NCBI RefSeq assembly: GCF_963678635.1
Contig: NC_087065.1
Span: 44,517,430 to 44,581,429, forward strand
DNA from: Symsagittifera roscoffensis
Taxonomy: Eukaryota > Xenacoelomorpha > Acoela > Convolutidae
Length of the DNA stretch: 64,000 bases
Direction of reading: 5' to 3'
Within the stretch, counting starts at the first letter, position 1; the number at the start of each line of letters is the position of its first letter. The notes under the pieces were generated by a model. That model searched no databases, had not been told where the DNA came from, and saw only the letters and a program-made list of their open reading frames with translations. Below, piece after piece: positions 23,315 through 32,978 of the stretch. The position numbers were made by a program, and so were the translations under genes.

Positions 23315-24472
23315 TGCTGATATAAGGTTCATTTTATTTGTACCACTATGTGATTGTAGTAATGCTGCGCCGATGCCAAAATTTGAAGCATCGCACATTG
23401 CATAGAATGGTTGATTTGGATCTGGAATTGTGTTTGAAATTTGTTCAGTTAAAAGTTTTTTAATTTCTTCAAATCGTGTTTGATGTTCAATGGTCCATTC
23501 AAAATTATTTTGTTGTCTGAGGATATTATAGAACGGTCTTAAATATAATTGCATTTTATAAACGTACTTGCTTAAGAAATTTAACATTTCAAGGAATTCT
23601 TGGATTTTCTTTTTGTTTGTTGGTGGTTGAAGTTTTTGAATAGCATCAATGCTTAATTTTAATGGAGTGATTGTGTTTCTTTCTATATTATGTCCTAAAA
23701 ATTTAACTCGTGTCAAAAAGAAGTGTGATTTATCGGGGGCGGCCTTCAGATTTTCGTTCTGAAGTATTTTATGATAGTGCTCTAAAACTGTAAACATTTC
23801 TTCTTTTGACTGTGATTGCATAAAAACATCATCCAAATAGGTGATTGCGTTTTTCTTGAGTATTAGTGGTCTAAAAATTTTACTCATAAAAGCTGAAAAT
23901 GCTGCTGGTTCTATGGAAATTCCATAGAATAGGCGGTTAAATTCATTTTGTTGATTTCTCTTAACAAATTGTGTTAAACGTCGTGATTGTTCATCTAGTG
24001 GCATTTGATTGTATGCACTTATCATATCTGCGGTTGTAAAGTATTTTCCGTTTATTTTTGTTAAGATAACTTGTATTGGTTCAATAGGCCAATTGCATTT
24101 CGATTCGTCAATTAGTGAATTGAGGTATCTAGCGTCTAAAACTATTTTTAATGATTCTCCTTTCGCTAGAATGATAACAGGGTTAATAAATGTGTTACCT
24201 TTTGGTTGTTCTTCTTTATTTACTGGTGAGATAATTTTGTATTGTTCTAAAATATCAAGTAATCTATTTATTTTGTCGTGTAAATGAATTGGTACTTTAC
24301 TAGCTCTTTGTTTTTTGAAAACTGCGTCAGGTTTTAACGGGAGATGTAGTGATGAACTGAGTTTCCCAACACCAAATTTTGATGTTGCGTAGACTGTTGA
24401 ATATTTTAACAGTTTTTTTGCTAGTTTGTCCAATTCAATTTGTGTAATTTGTGAGTGTTCAAAATTAAACAT
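21800..24472 (-). CDS. pol: Pol: reverse transcriptase, RNase H and integrase (890 codons)
   Basis: Copies the element's RNA into DNA and inserts it. The RT spans about residues 80-300, with IVLDARYLNSLID near 110-122, YFTTADMISAYNQM near 145-158 and the catalytic YLDD at about 211-214. RNase H follows, with MCDASN near 359, RECTAIIY, VLFTDHKPI and the DTLSR end at about 475-480. The integrase has an H2C2 zinc module (His near 724 and 731, Cys near 758 and 761) and core Asp residues in SFDTKGP (about 796) and VTDNGTEF (about 856). The frame ends before the last catalytic Glu, which lies in the -1 frame (21866-20805). The ATG stands two bases after the stop of the protease frame, so expression is by -1 frameshift or re-initiation. 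Confidence 0.9.
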   Translation of the reverse strand: MFNFEHSQITQIELDKLAKKLLKYSTVYATSKFGVGKLSSSLHLPLKPDAVFKKQRASKVPIHLHDKINRLLDILEQYKIISPVNKEEQPKGNTFINPVIILAKGESLKIVLDARYLNSLIDESKCNWPIEPIQVILTKINGKYFTTADMISAYNQMPLDEQSRRLTQFVKRNQQNEFNRLFYGISIEPAAFSAFMSKIFRPLILKKNAITYLDDVFMQSQSKEEMFTVLEHYHKILQNENLKAAPDKSHFFLTRVKFLGHNIERNTITPLKLSIDAIQKLQPPTNKKKIQEFLEMLNFLSKYVYKMQLYLRPFYNILRQQNNFEWTIEHQTRFEEIKKLLTEQISNTIPDPNQPFYAMCDASNFGIGAALLQSHSGTNKMNLISANSRLFTQAELRLSALMRECTAIIYTLTEYEFLILGSKHPTVLFTDHKPIIFLFTQKSNPNHRVYRFQLILMKFPNLHIVWTAGKNLALPDTLSRNTPPELLTRKTTVEIPKNIKFYFAKDKTAPRLECKYAVKTDIDQSQINNLQHFPLYLDCQNNHYEVDLLGTSTFKPIPYSQWIKNNTQQKIIKHHSNKKDFFPSIEKKNLTDKINSSRPQTNDPKYTINQVFDLHDPLDTIPLSKLEIENIFLPPTDEITPELLKQYQNLDRVIRKLKSWHKYKTKPVKADTTILGNKTLLRYFRKFKNTTINENTDLLEYQLNDSTVPCLPLGMILIVFNISHTQNTKGHSGSEKTYSNFTQNFYFPNAPIWIKVLCNDCIICQLNKPYPNQKKIAQKQDFKGQSLYFNHRISFDTKGPISPSSEGNSYIMVIVDAFTHYVALNPVPHCNAYHAYTTLYEHWIAKFGLPEILVTDNGTEFINNEIITVCHTYITSNINHVHIMHLGQTV

Positions 24473-24474
24473 CG

Positions 24475-25797
24475 TTAAAAAATTTTTGTTGTTTTTTTTG
24501 TGTAATTTGTTATATTGAACGTTGGTTTAAAATATGGTGTTTTTGTGAAATAATCTGTGTTTCTCTTTTCATTGCTTATTATGTTATTTATGGATAATTC
24601 TTCGTCAAGAATTGTGGATTGGCAAATATCTAATAATTGGAGTATATTATTTACGCGGTAGGCTACTTCATGTATGGGTGAGATTGTAGCGTTTGTTTCG
24701 CAATATCCTAAAATTCCTAAGGGTAATGTTACTTGATACGGTGTATTGTTATACACGTGTAACGAAATGATGTCGGAATTCGTGTTTTTCAAATATTTTA
24801 TAGATGAGATCGTAATTTTGAAAAACTTGTGAATAGGTTTAAATTCAAAGTCTGACATAAAAAGTTGTTGTTTATTTTGACTTTTATCATATTGGTAAAC
24901 TTGTTTTATTGAAAAATTATATATATTTCCTGATAATGGTTTCAGGTGTTTCCGTTGTTGGTTATAAATTGGATAAAATTTTGAGAAGAATGGTGGTTGT
25001 TTGTTTAATCTTTGAAAAAATGTTAGAGCTGTATGTTTTGTTTTTGTGTATTTATCTTTGATTAGTATTTTACTATTTAAGATGTTGATTGTTGGTATAT
25101 ATTTTGATATAAATGGTATGTCAATGATATTGTGCTTGATATCAGTAATATGAAATTTTTGTTTAAATGGTTTGTTTAGAATTTTATTTTGCTCCGTTGT
25201 TCTTGTGGGGAGAATGAATAATTGGATTTTTCCATAATTTACTAATGTTGATCCTTGTGCTGTTGCTAGTTTACTAGAGGTTGCAAGAGGCGTTAATTTT
25301 GGATGTAATGTTTTGATTTCGTTCCATGTGGGAATATTAATTATGTGTGATTCTGCTCCTGAATCAATTAAAAAATCAATTTCAAGATCTGGTGGTTGAA
25401 ATTCTTTGTTTCTTGGACTTTCTAAGAGAAATGGTATTGTCCAAATTTTTTCTCTGGGTTGTTCTTTTTGTATATTTTGATAAATATGATTTGTGTTTGA
25501 ACATTTTTTTTTGTCTTTTTCATCGGGTTTAATTACCGTGTTAATTTCGTTTACTTCTTGTGCAGTTTGTGTAGTATCGATGCGTTCAATATAATAATTG
25601 TGAAGGAGTTCCAATTGATTTTCATATATATGTGATGTAAAAGGTTGTTCATATATAATAGGTTCATAGTCGTTTTCGACTGTTGTCATATTTACGGAGA
25701 TGGTATTTTCTGTATCACTTTCTGTATCTGATGATTCACAGTTTATTTGATTTAGTTGTAGTTCGTTACTTCCTGTGTCATCAATACCTGGGGGGTG
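24475..25797 (-). CDS. pro: Protease-containing frame between gag and RT
   Basis: Open from inside the end of gag, with the first ATG at 25689 (404 codons to the stop). FLIDSGAESHIIN near residues 105-117 is the active-site motif of a retropepsin-type aspartic protease (D-S-G). HIIDIPFISKYIP further on fits the C-terminal part of the fold. The protein is longer than a bare protease (about 100 residues), so a sizeable unknown region follows. It lies in the -1 frame relative to gag and overlaps it, with a six-C run at 25790-25795 in the overlap. RT begins in a further -1 frame. Confidence 0.8.
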   Translation of the reverse strand, partial: HPPGIDDTGSNELQLNQINCESSDTESDTENTISVNMTTVENDYEPIIYEQPFTSHIYENQLELLHNYYIERIDTTQTAQEVNEINTVIKPDEKDKKKCSNTNHIYQNIQKEQPREKIWTIPFLLESPRNKEFQPPDLEIDFLIDSGAESHIINIPTWNEIKTLHPKLTPLATSSKLATAQGSTLVNYGKIQLFILPTRTTEQNKILNKPFKQKFHITDIKHNIIDIPFISKYIPTINILNSKILIKDKYTKTKHTALTFFQRLNKQPPFFSKFYPIYNQQRKHLKPLSGNIYNFSIKQVYQYDKSQNKQQLFMSDFEFKPIHKFFKITISSIKYLKNTNSDIISLHVYNNTPYQVTLPLGILGYCETNATISPIHEVAYRVNNILQLLDICQSTILDEELSINNIISNEKRNTDYFTKTPYFKPTFNITNYTKKTTKIF

Positions 25798-27792
25798 TGA
25801 TGTTGTTTTTCTTTATTTGAATGTACTTGATTAATATGTCTTTGATGTTTTGGTGTACTACTTCTGTATCGATGTTTAGAATTATTATAATGGTTATTAT
25901 TCCTATGTGGTGACTGGGAATAATTTCTATATTGATTATTATAACTTGAGTTTCGTTTTTGTGAATTGTTCCGTGATCTGTTTTGATAATTGTCATTTGA
26001 TCTATGATAGTTTGATCTATTATACGAGTTATTTCTTGATCGATTGTTCGGGTAATTCTCATTTTGATTCTTCGAATAACTTCTATTTCGATTATATGAA
26101 TAGTTTCTATTTCTGTTGTATGATGAGTTTCGTGATTGATTATTGGAATAGTGTTTATTTCTTGGGCTTGATTGGGAACTGGATCGAGAAACAAATTGTG
26201 TTGCATTGGAATTTGATCTCGAATAGTTATTTCGACTATTTGATCGATTATAATTATTTCGCGAAGAATTTTGTGTATTTCTTCATTCTGGTGATCTTCC
26301 TCTATAACTTGAGTTATATGGTGATTGATTCCTTGTGTAATTGGTGTTGTTCGGAAGTGGTTTTCCTGAACTGTTATTACTATGTATATGTTTGTTTGGT
26401 AGATTTTGATTTTTTTTCATATATTGATAGAACGATTTATTTGGTTCTTTATGCTTTTGAGGTTTATTCTGATTATCTTGTTGTTTTTGTCTACATTCGG
26501 AAATACTGTGTCCGTATCGTCGGCAATAATTACACCACTTTTTGAAGGATGGTTTGCCTTTAAAATTTGGATGTTTTTCATAGATATTTAGTATTTCAGT
26601 GATTTTTTGAATTAGGTCTGTATCTGATTCCTGTATGTTATTTATATGTGTAGTGTTTGTTTCAATTCGATAAACATATTGTAGTTTTAGATTTTCTGTT
26701 TCTTCAAGTTTCATTGAGATTTCCGCTTGCTCTAGTTTATCGACTAGTTTTCGAAAATCTAAATCTAACTCTCGAATTGAGGAAGGATGAGATGCTCTCT
26801 TTTTTATTGCTATTTTCCTTAATTGAGGTGTCAAGGTCATCATTAAAATTTCTGTCATTTTTGTGTTTTTATAGTCATGTGTATTAAGTGAATATGCTTT
26901 TCGAACTAGTGTTTTGATGCGTACTGCTAATTGTTTGATGGTTTCATTTGGTAATCTGCGAATTTCATTACATAAAACTCTTTGGTGTTGTTTATTTCTT
27001 TTGGAGTCAAACATTTTTGAAAATTCTTGTGTAAATCTTTTCCAGTCTGATTTTATTTCTATAGGTAATACTGAAACCCATTTTTGAGCTGCGGTTGTTT
27101 GCTAAGGTTGTTTGTATCAATACTGTGCGTCTATGTATCCAATTTTGATGTAGTGGCATATTAATTGGTTCAGGTCCTATATTTAAAATTAAATTTGCTG
27201 TTACTGCATTTAAATAATCTTCTACAGAATATTCAGGATCTGTTCCTGTAAATACCATCAGTGGTTTATTGGATGTTATTGATGATCCACCCATGAGGTA
27301 TGGATTCATTGTCATCTGTAGTGATTCTGCGGCATTTGGCATTTGCGAAAAATTTGAAAGTTGATTTTTTGTTATTTCGTGTTGCTGAAGGTAATATGGA
27401 AGCGGTATTTCATTTTGCATTTGAGTTGGTTGATAAGAATGCATTGACATTGGATTTTGTGGTTGTATTGGTTGAAAAGATTGTGTGTTAAATGGATTTT
27501 GTATATGCATTTGTTGTTGATGTTGTACATCTGTTGGGTTTTGTGGGTAAATTTTCATATTTCGAGATGGTTGAGGTTGTCGTGGTCTTTGTGTGCGATA
27601 TTCTTTAGTATATGGTGCAAAAATATCTGGTTGGTGATAATCATCTTCATCGGATGATAAATAGTTTGTGTTAGATGTTGTATGTTGGTTATTTTTATTT
27701 TGTTGGAAGAATGGGTAATTTTCAGTATAATCCTGTGTAGGTCGTGGATTATCTGGAAAATTTACTGAATTTGTCGATGTTTTTGGGAGATT
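25752..27792 (-). pseudogene. gag: Gag (capsid and nucleocapsid), one frameshift and one stop
   Basis: Structural protein. From about 27,792 a Gln/Asn/Pro-rich N-terminal region leads into a capsid-like segment (TGTDPEYSVEDYLNAV near 27.24 kb). A frame change at about 27.1 kb moves to the next frame, which continues through typical gypsy capsid helices (RVLCNEIRRLPNETIKQLA, LDFRKLVDKLEQAE) and one CCHC zinc knuckle (CNYCRRYGHSISEC, about 26.5 kb). A single TGA at 26283-26285 interrupts, then the same frame runs on through an Arg/Asn/Ser/Tyr-rich tail of RNYS-type repeats to TAA at 25752. The tail is probably RNA-binding. The 26206-25781 frame is a shadow of it. Confidence 0.85.
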
Positions 27793-28006
27793 TCAATAAT
27801 GAGAACATACGTGATTTAAATTTTGTGTGTTTTTTCGGGGAGGTTGATTTCTTCTTTGTTTGTGAGCATAATTATAATTATGTTCTGCAAAGGTGTTTCT
27901 TGTGAATGATTTTCGTGTTTTTGACGGTACTGTCATTGGTCATTGGTCTATATGTTTGATAATCCATATGTGAATATTTTGGAGCAACCGAAGGTTTAAC
28001 GGTTGA

Positions 28007-29103
28007 TTATAAGGTTACTTGTGCCAGTGAAGTATTTGTTTTTCTTGGTGTTGTTAAATTTGGGTGTATTCGTGAAATACTTTGTTGTGTAGTTGTTGTT
28101 GTTTGGACAATTTCTTCATTTATGAAGTGTGATGGTGTTTGAATATCTTGTTGTGTAAGATTTCTAGTTCCATTAAGGTTTTCATTGTGTATGACGGTCG
28201 AATTTAAACTGTTATTTCGTGTATCAGGTAAAAATGTATTGTAGTTTAATGGTGTTGCATCAATGGTTAATGGTATTACATTTACATAATCTCTGTGATA
28301 AGATATTGTACTTATTGCTTGACTTGAGATAGATTGTGGGATATTTATAAATGTAGGATGAGACCATTCAGGGTCCCAAACGTAGTCTGATTTTTCTGTA
28401 ATGGCAGTGTCATCATTTGAATTTTGAGGTCTGAAATTTTTTCTTGCTTGTGAAATTAAGTCTAAATTATGTGTGAAATAATCTATTATAAACCATGCCA
28501 AAATTTTTTGTAAGTCATGTTTAGTGTGTTGTGAAACATCATCTTTAGTGAAATTTTCTTTGATTATATGTAGAAAAGTTGAAAATTATGCAATTTCATT
28601 TCGTACTTTTGTATGTTTGGATGTTTCAGTTGGTGAGATACTTTGAGATTCTGTTTTTTCTAATATAGTGTTATAGGTATAGATTATTGCAAAAACTTCA
28701 TTAGTGAATATAGAGTTTGTTCTTTGTGAATTATGATATTGTATGCGTTTGATATATTCTAGGAATACTTTTGAAAAATCTAATTCAAGATCATCTGTTT
28801 GAATTACATATTTACGATGATTCGTATTTGGTGTGCTAAATTCTATGGTGTAGATTCCATATTGTTGTGTTAAGTTACATATGTCTTTCAAATAATGTTC
28901 AATAATTTGTCTTTTGATTTTTATATCTGGGAATTCTGCTTTGCATGGACTGATTCCGGGTTCAAACAAATTTACGAGTAAATTCTTGCAAAAATCATGT
29001 TGCCCTCTATTATCGGGTGCATCTATGAGGAAGGGGTAAACCTCTTCGTCATCTGGACTATCATCACTTTGAGTGTGGCTCAATTTTTCGTTTGATGACT
29101 GTT
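28007..29103 (-). pseudogene. Pre-gag unknown protein, one internal stop
   Basis: One minus-strand frame is open from about 29,103 to 28,007 except for a TAA at 28586-28588. Codons on both sides are in the same phase, giving about 365 codons. The N-terminal part is acidic (SDDSPDDEEVYPF) and then has an ordered-looking region (KRQIIEHYLKDICNLTQQYG, SIFTNEVFAIIYTYN). The C-terminal part is Thr/Ser/Asn-rich. No ATG stands at the upstream end; the frame overlaps the end of the preceding frame (29524-29064) in another phase. No domain recognised. A gene before gag is unusual in gypsy elements. Confidence 0.5.
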
Positions 29104-29524
29104 AATATGTAGCTATCAATGTGTCTAATTGGTTGATTCCAGTTATACAGGTTTACTGGTTTGTGTTTGTATTGCTTTTTTATTCTTCTTTTTTCTCTTT
29201 TTGATGAATTTGAAGTTGTTTCTGAATCGGAAAAATATAATTGATCGCGAATGGGACAATTTTTTTTAATTGATTCTTTTAATTTGTAGAGTTCATCTAA
29301 ACTGCTGGTTTCTGATTCAGAAAATGCGCTTCTATTTTTTGAAAATCTTTTTCGTGTGATTTGTCTTTGTTTGTTTATAATTTTTTTTAAATTGTTTGTC
29401 GTTTTGTTCTAATGTATCCAACTGCCTGTGCATGGGGTGTGATTACAAGATCGTATTTTTTGTTATCTATTTCACAGTTGTGTAAAACGATTGTTTGCTT
29501 ATTTCCTAGATTTTTGAATGACAT
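29064..29524 (-). pseudogene. First frame after the leader, unknown, frameshifted
   Basis: An ATG at 29524 opens a short frame (MSFKNLGNKQTIVLHN...) of about 45 codons ending near 29,390 in an A-run. Another frame starts there and runs to TGA at 29064-29066. It is basic and Ser/Glu-rich (RQITRKRFSKNRS, SSKREKRRIKKQYKHK), suggesting a nucleic-acid-binding or nuclear role. The A-run makes an indel the likely link between the two. It overlaps the acidic start of the next frame by about 40 bases. No family recognised. Confidence 0.4.
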
Positions 29525-30750
29525 AAAGTTTAGGATGAGGGATGCAAAAAGTTGTTAGTTATTTCTATTTTCCTAGACTGTTAGTCCTTACGATTTTTTG
29601 GTTAGCTTAACCTGGGTCTTTTTATTTAGGGTTGGAGAGAAAAGTATATCGATTCCAAAGAATGATTTTTTACTTTCTCGTGGCTAGTCTAAGCTAAGGT
29701 GTTAACTTACTTAATCTTACTTAGGGGTAGTGATTGTGTTCAAGGGTTGGAGAATAGTAAATCGATCCACAAGGTTCAGGTATAATTAGAACGCAAGTAG
29801 TTCGTTAGATACTATTTTAAACTTACTAAGTCTAGGATCTATCGTGGGTCTGGTAAGAGGAGGGTTCAAGTGAAGGATGAATAACCGAAGTTCTTCACTG
29901 TTTGTCTTAATTTGAATGGTTAGTTTTATTTAAAAATTTCTATTAATCTTGGGTATTTTGGAAGGGTTGGATAGTGAATCGACGTTTGAGGTCGTTAGAC
30001 ACTTGCTAGGTGGGTGGGGGAGAACAAAATTGTTCTTTTTGATCCAAGGATAGGTCTTGATGATCAGGTTTTTAATTTAGTGAAATAGAAAATTAATTAA
30101 GATCCAAGGATAAGCCTTAATGATCTGATTTTAAAATTTAGTGAATTTAAGTTTAAAATGGTTTAAATTTATTTAAGAAAAAGATTTAGTATTTTAATGA
30201 TTTTAGTGAGCTTATGATTGCTGTTATTTTTAGGTGATGAAGCTGGGACAACAGATGATTTATGATTACTAACAATTTATTGTCATGCTACTAATTTTTA
30301 TTTTCATTTTCAATAAATATTTTTCAAATATGTTTTATATAAGACTGCAGAAATTAAGAAAACGATCTGAGATCTTTTTATCAATCGTTATTGTACATTA
30401 ATAATTTTGTTTAGCGCCTGAAATGATCATGAAAATTGACATCAAAATTTTATGTTTGCAGATGAAAATCTAAATTCATTGCTAATAAGATTCTAAATAC
30501 AAAAGTTTGTGTTGGCTTTTGCCGTACAATCATAAAACTAAATGGTAAATTTCTACTTTGTCGTATGTCGTCTCTTGTTCGAAATCTTCTTCCAATTCCG
30601 GGTAGTTCTATTATTGTTCGGAACATCGGCTCTGATCTATTGAGTCGTAGAGACATTTCGATTAAATTATTATCGTATAACATTTTGAAAATGTTTTGTC
30701 TAAATTCTAATCTATTTTTGGTTAGTTCTAAGCTATTGAGGTCTTATTCG
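29525..30750. other. 5' leader of the giant retrotransposon
   Basis: About 1.2 kb between the primer-binding site and the first frame. GGGTTGGA followed by a run ending in ATCGA recurs near 29632, 29741 and 29962. A roughly 60-bp imperfect tandem repeat starting GATCCAAGGATA lies at about 30041-30160. These may be leader signals (packaging, translation or splicing) or inert repeats. Confidence 0.6.
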
Positions 30751-30768
30751 AGACTTATGGTCGCACCA
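30751..30768 (-). promoter_or_regulatory. Candidate primer-binding site
   Basis: Two bases inside the 5' LTR the minus strand reads TGGTGCGACCATAAGTC. It begins with TGG, the complement of a tRNA CCA end, as expected for a tRNA primer. I cannot name the tRNA. Confidence 0.6.
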
Positions 30769-30770
30769 GA

Positions 30771-31150
30771 TGAGTTAGAACCAATGTGGTTAACTCATAG
30801 AGTAATTTCGGATAGGGTACACCGTCTGCTCGTCACGCTATCTTATTTTCGGCCGGATAGATTCGTGCAACTTCTTAGTCTAATACCGATCCTAATCTTA
30901 CTCTTATACTTTGTAGTCTCAGGGTGTTTAACTAGTCTCTGCTAGGCTCAATAGATCTAGGGTATACTGGTTTGTTGCGGCTGCTGAAGTTCTCTTGGAG
31001 AGACAACTAATTTCTAAGTTAAATTCAAATCTCTCTGATGCTGAAATTACAAGTAATTTCAGCACTTACAAATTGGTTAATATTAAATACTTTACAGTGG
31101 TAAAATATCCAATTTATCCAATCATAAAATATAGTTTAGATCAGGTTCCA
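30771..31150 (-). repeat. 5' LTR of the giant retrotransposon (380 bp)
   Basis: Pairs with 9718-10127. Differences I can see are about seven substitutions and the absence of a 30-bp segment. It contains the same GCTGAAATTAC palindrome at 31040-31063. The plus-strand frames across it are accidental. Confidence 0.92.
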
Positions 31151-31154
31151 GTGA
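31151..31154. other. Target-site duplication, right (GTGA)
   Basis: Matches GTGA at 9714-9717. Confidence 0.85.
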
Positions 31155-32978
31155 AGAAAAAAAAGTCACCCGAGCACAAATATTGCATTACTTTCGTTAC
31201 GAAAAACGGAACAAACAAATTTTTTCTCAAAAATTATCATCAAATTCGTCAAGCGCTACAACAAAGAACTAAAACTATATTGGCAACAATTGTTTTGGCT
31301 CCTAGAACTTTGCTTTTATTTATTCTAATAAATTTCTCAAATAAACTATCAGCACCCAACAATAACTAAAACTAATTAATTGTTTCCTAAAAGATCACAA
31401 TAATTGAGTGTCAAAAAAGTCTGTAGAAAATTATTAGCCTTAAAAGGTGGTTAAAATCAATTTTTATAATTTTTTGACAATTTGAATGAACTCAAATACG
31501 CTTTAAATCTCAAATGTTAAATCTCGCAAAAACTTAATTATAATTACAAAAGACTTAGACTGATTCAAATTGACTTAGACTCGATTTGGATAAATTATTT
31601 TTTAGGTTGGAAAAGAGAGCAATTTGAATCGAACCAAATTTGATTCCTTCAATAAATTGGTCCGACTTAATGTACATGTTTTCACCTACATACGTATTAG
31701 AAACTGAAACTGATCTCACTTTAATCTGCATGCTTTTTTATCATGCAGATTCTCGTCATTTTTCGTCAGTTTGAATAGATCAATTTGTATTATACTTTCT
31801 AGAAAATGTCAATTCTTTTTTCAATTTTTAAAAAAATTTTATCTTCAGTTTTCATTAACCCTTCAAAATAATTCAGAGAGATTGAAGGGAAGCTGAGCTT
31901 TGTCCTGATACGGCTCATTTCTACGGCGCTAAGAACCAAGAAAAGAGCATCAAACTGAAGTTCATGGTACCGAAATAACAAACGCTACTTCCAACTTTCT
32001 GTTATTCTGAGAACAGAGCAGCATGTCAATATTTCAAATGATCGCTGAATTTTCTGGATTTTTTGTTGGTTTGTATGCTATTTTTGGAGTTTTTCTACTG
32101 AATTGTTTTGACTTGGATTTGCGTGTATACGCATCTTTCATAATTTGTTAAAATTGGTGCCAAAAACTTTGTTAGAAGAATTTAGAGTCAGTAAACTCAA
32201 ACGAAAAATAAGATACCCGCAATCTAGTAAACACAAGTTGGCCAAACCTTTCAAACAAAGCGGAGCAGGAGAAAAGATTTTTGATCACCTATATTTTTAC
32301 CACTTCCTGATTAGTTCCATGCTTTTTTCCATTTTTTTCTCAAAAATGTCAAAAATTTGTTGAGAAAAGAACACTACTCGAAAGAATTTAAACACATAAA
32401 GAAAACTCAGAACTTCAGAACTTCAGCCTGATACGAGCTGTCTGGATTAAAATTAGAATACATTTTAATTGTAACAAGATAATTGATGTCCATCGAGCGC
32501 GCTTCAAGAATTCTTTGCTCAATGCAATCATGCTTCGGTCTCTAATATTATGAACGGGATCCACATATACACTTGACCGAAGATCTGAGAAGCGCAAATC
32601 CAAGACGACATTGAATCCACCAAAGCACTTGATTATATGAAGTTATTTCTTTTTTCTCCTTGATCATCGAAATAAGTCTTTTCTAAAACTTGGCAGCAAG
32701 TTTGCCCATGCCACCGGTGGACAAAAGAAAAAAAGGTAGAAATGAACTATGTTCATTTTCTTTGATACGTTGCTTATATCATCTCTTTTTCCCCACTTTG
32801 TGCTTTGTGTACACACTTGGCAGAGTGCCTGAATTTGATTTGGCGCAAAGATTGATTACTCTTTCATCGAAGAAAGCCTTCTGAAATCTGCCTCCCTAGA
32901 CACCATTGTCTGAAATATCAAGACGCCTTTGTCACCATTTATTGATGTCCTCAATGCCAAAAACTCGACAGATTAACG
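31155..32978. other. AT-rich non-coding stretch
   Basis: No supported gene. Short words such as CCTGATACG at about 31905 and 32430 resemble the end of the dispersed repeat at 39.9 kb (TGATACGAGCAGTCTTG), so eroded copies are likely. Confidence 0.5.

Larger units (their letters stand above)
9718..31150 (-). mobile_element. Giant Ty3/gypsy-type LTR retrotransposon with envelope-like and extra genes
   Basis: Direct repeats beginning TGAGTTAG and ending GGTTCCA (9718-10127 and 30771-31150) bracket gag, protease, RT-RNase H-integrase and several additional frames, all on the minus strand. GTGA duplicates flank the whole. The length is 21.4 kb, or about 18.9 kb without an internal 2,508-bp duplication, far above the 5-10 kb usual for gypsy elements. 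I count about seven substitutions and one 30-bp indel between the LTRs, so insertion is fairly recent but not new. The coding strand is rich in A and poor in G. Frameshifts and stops in gag, integrase, env and the extra frames indicate that this copy is defective. Confidence 0.92.

Noticed and set aside
25781-26206. 141-codon Ile/Thr-rich minus-strand frame
   Set aside because: Out-of-phase reading of the Arg/Asn/Ser/Tyr-rich gag tail, which is the better frame and continuous with gag.
25907-26545. 212-codon plus-strand frame rich in Tyr, Phe and Ser
   Set aside because: Antisense to the repetitive gag tail and produced by its composition.
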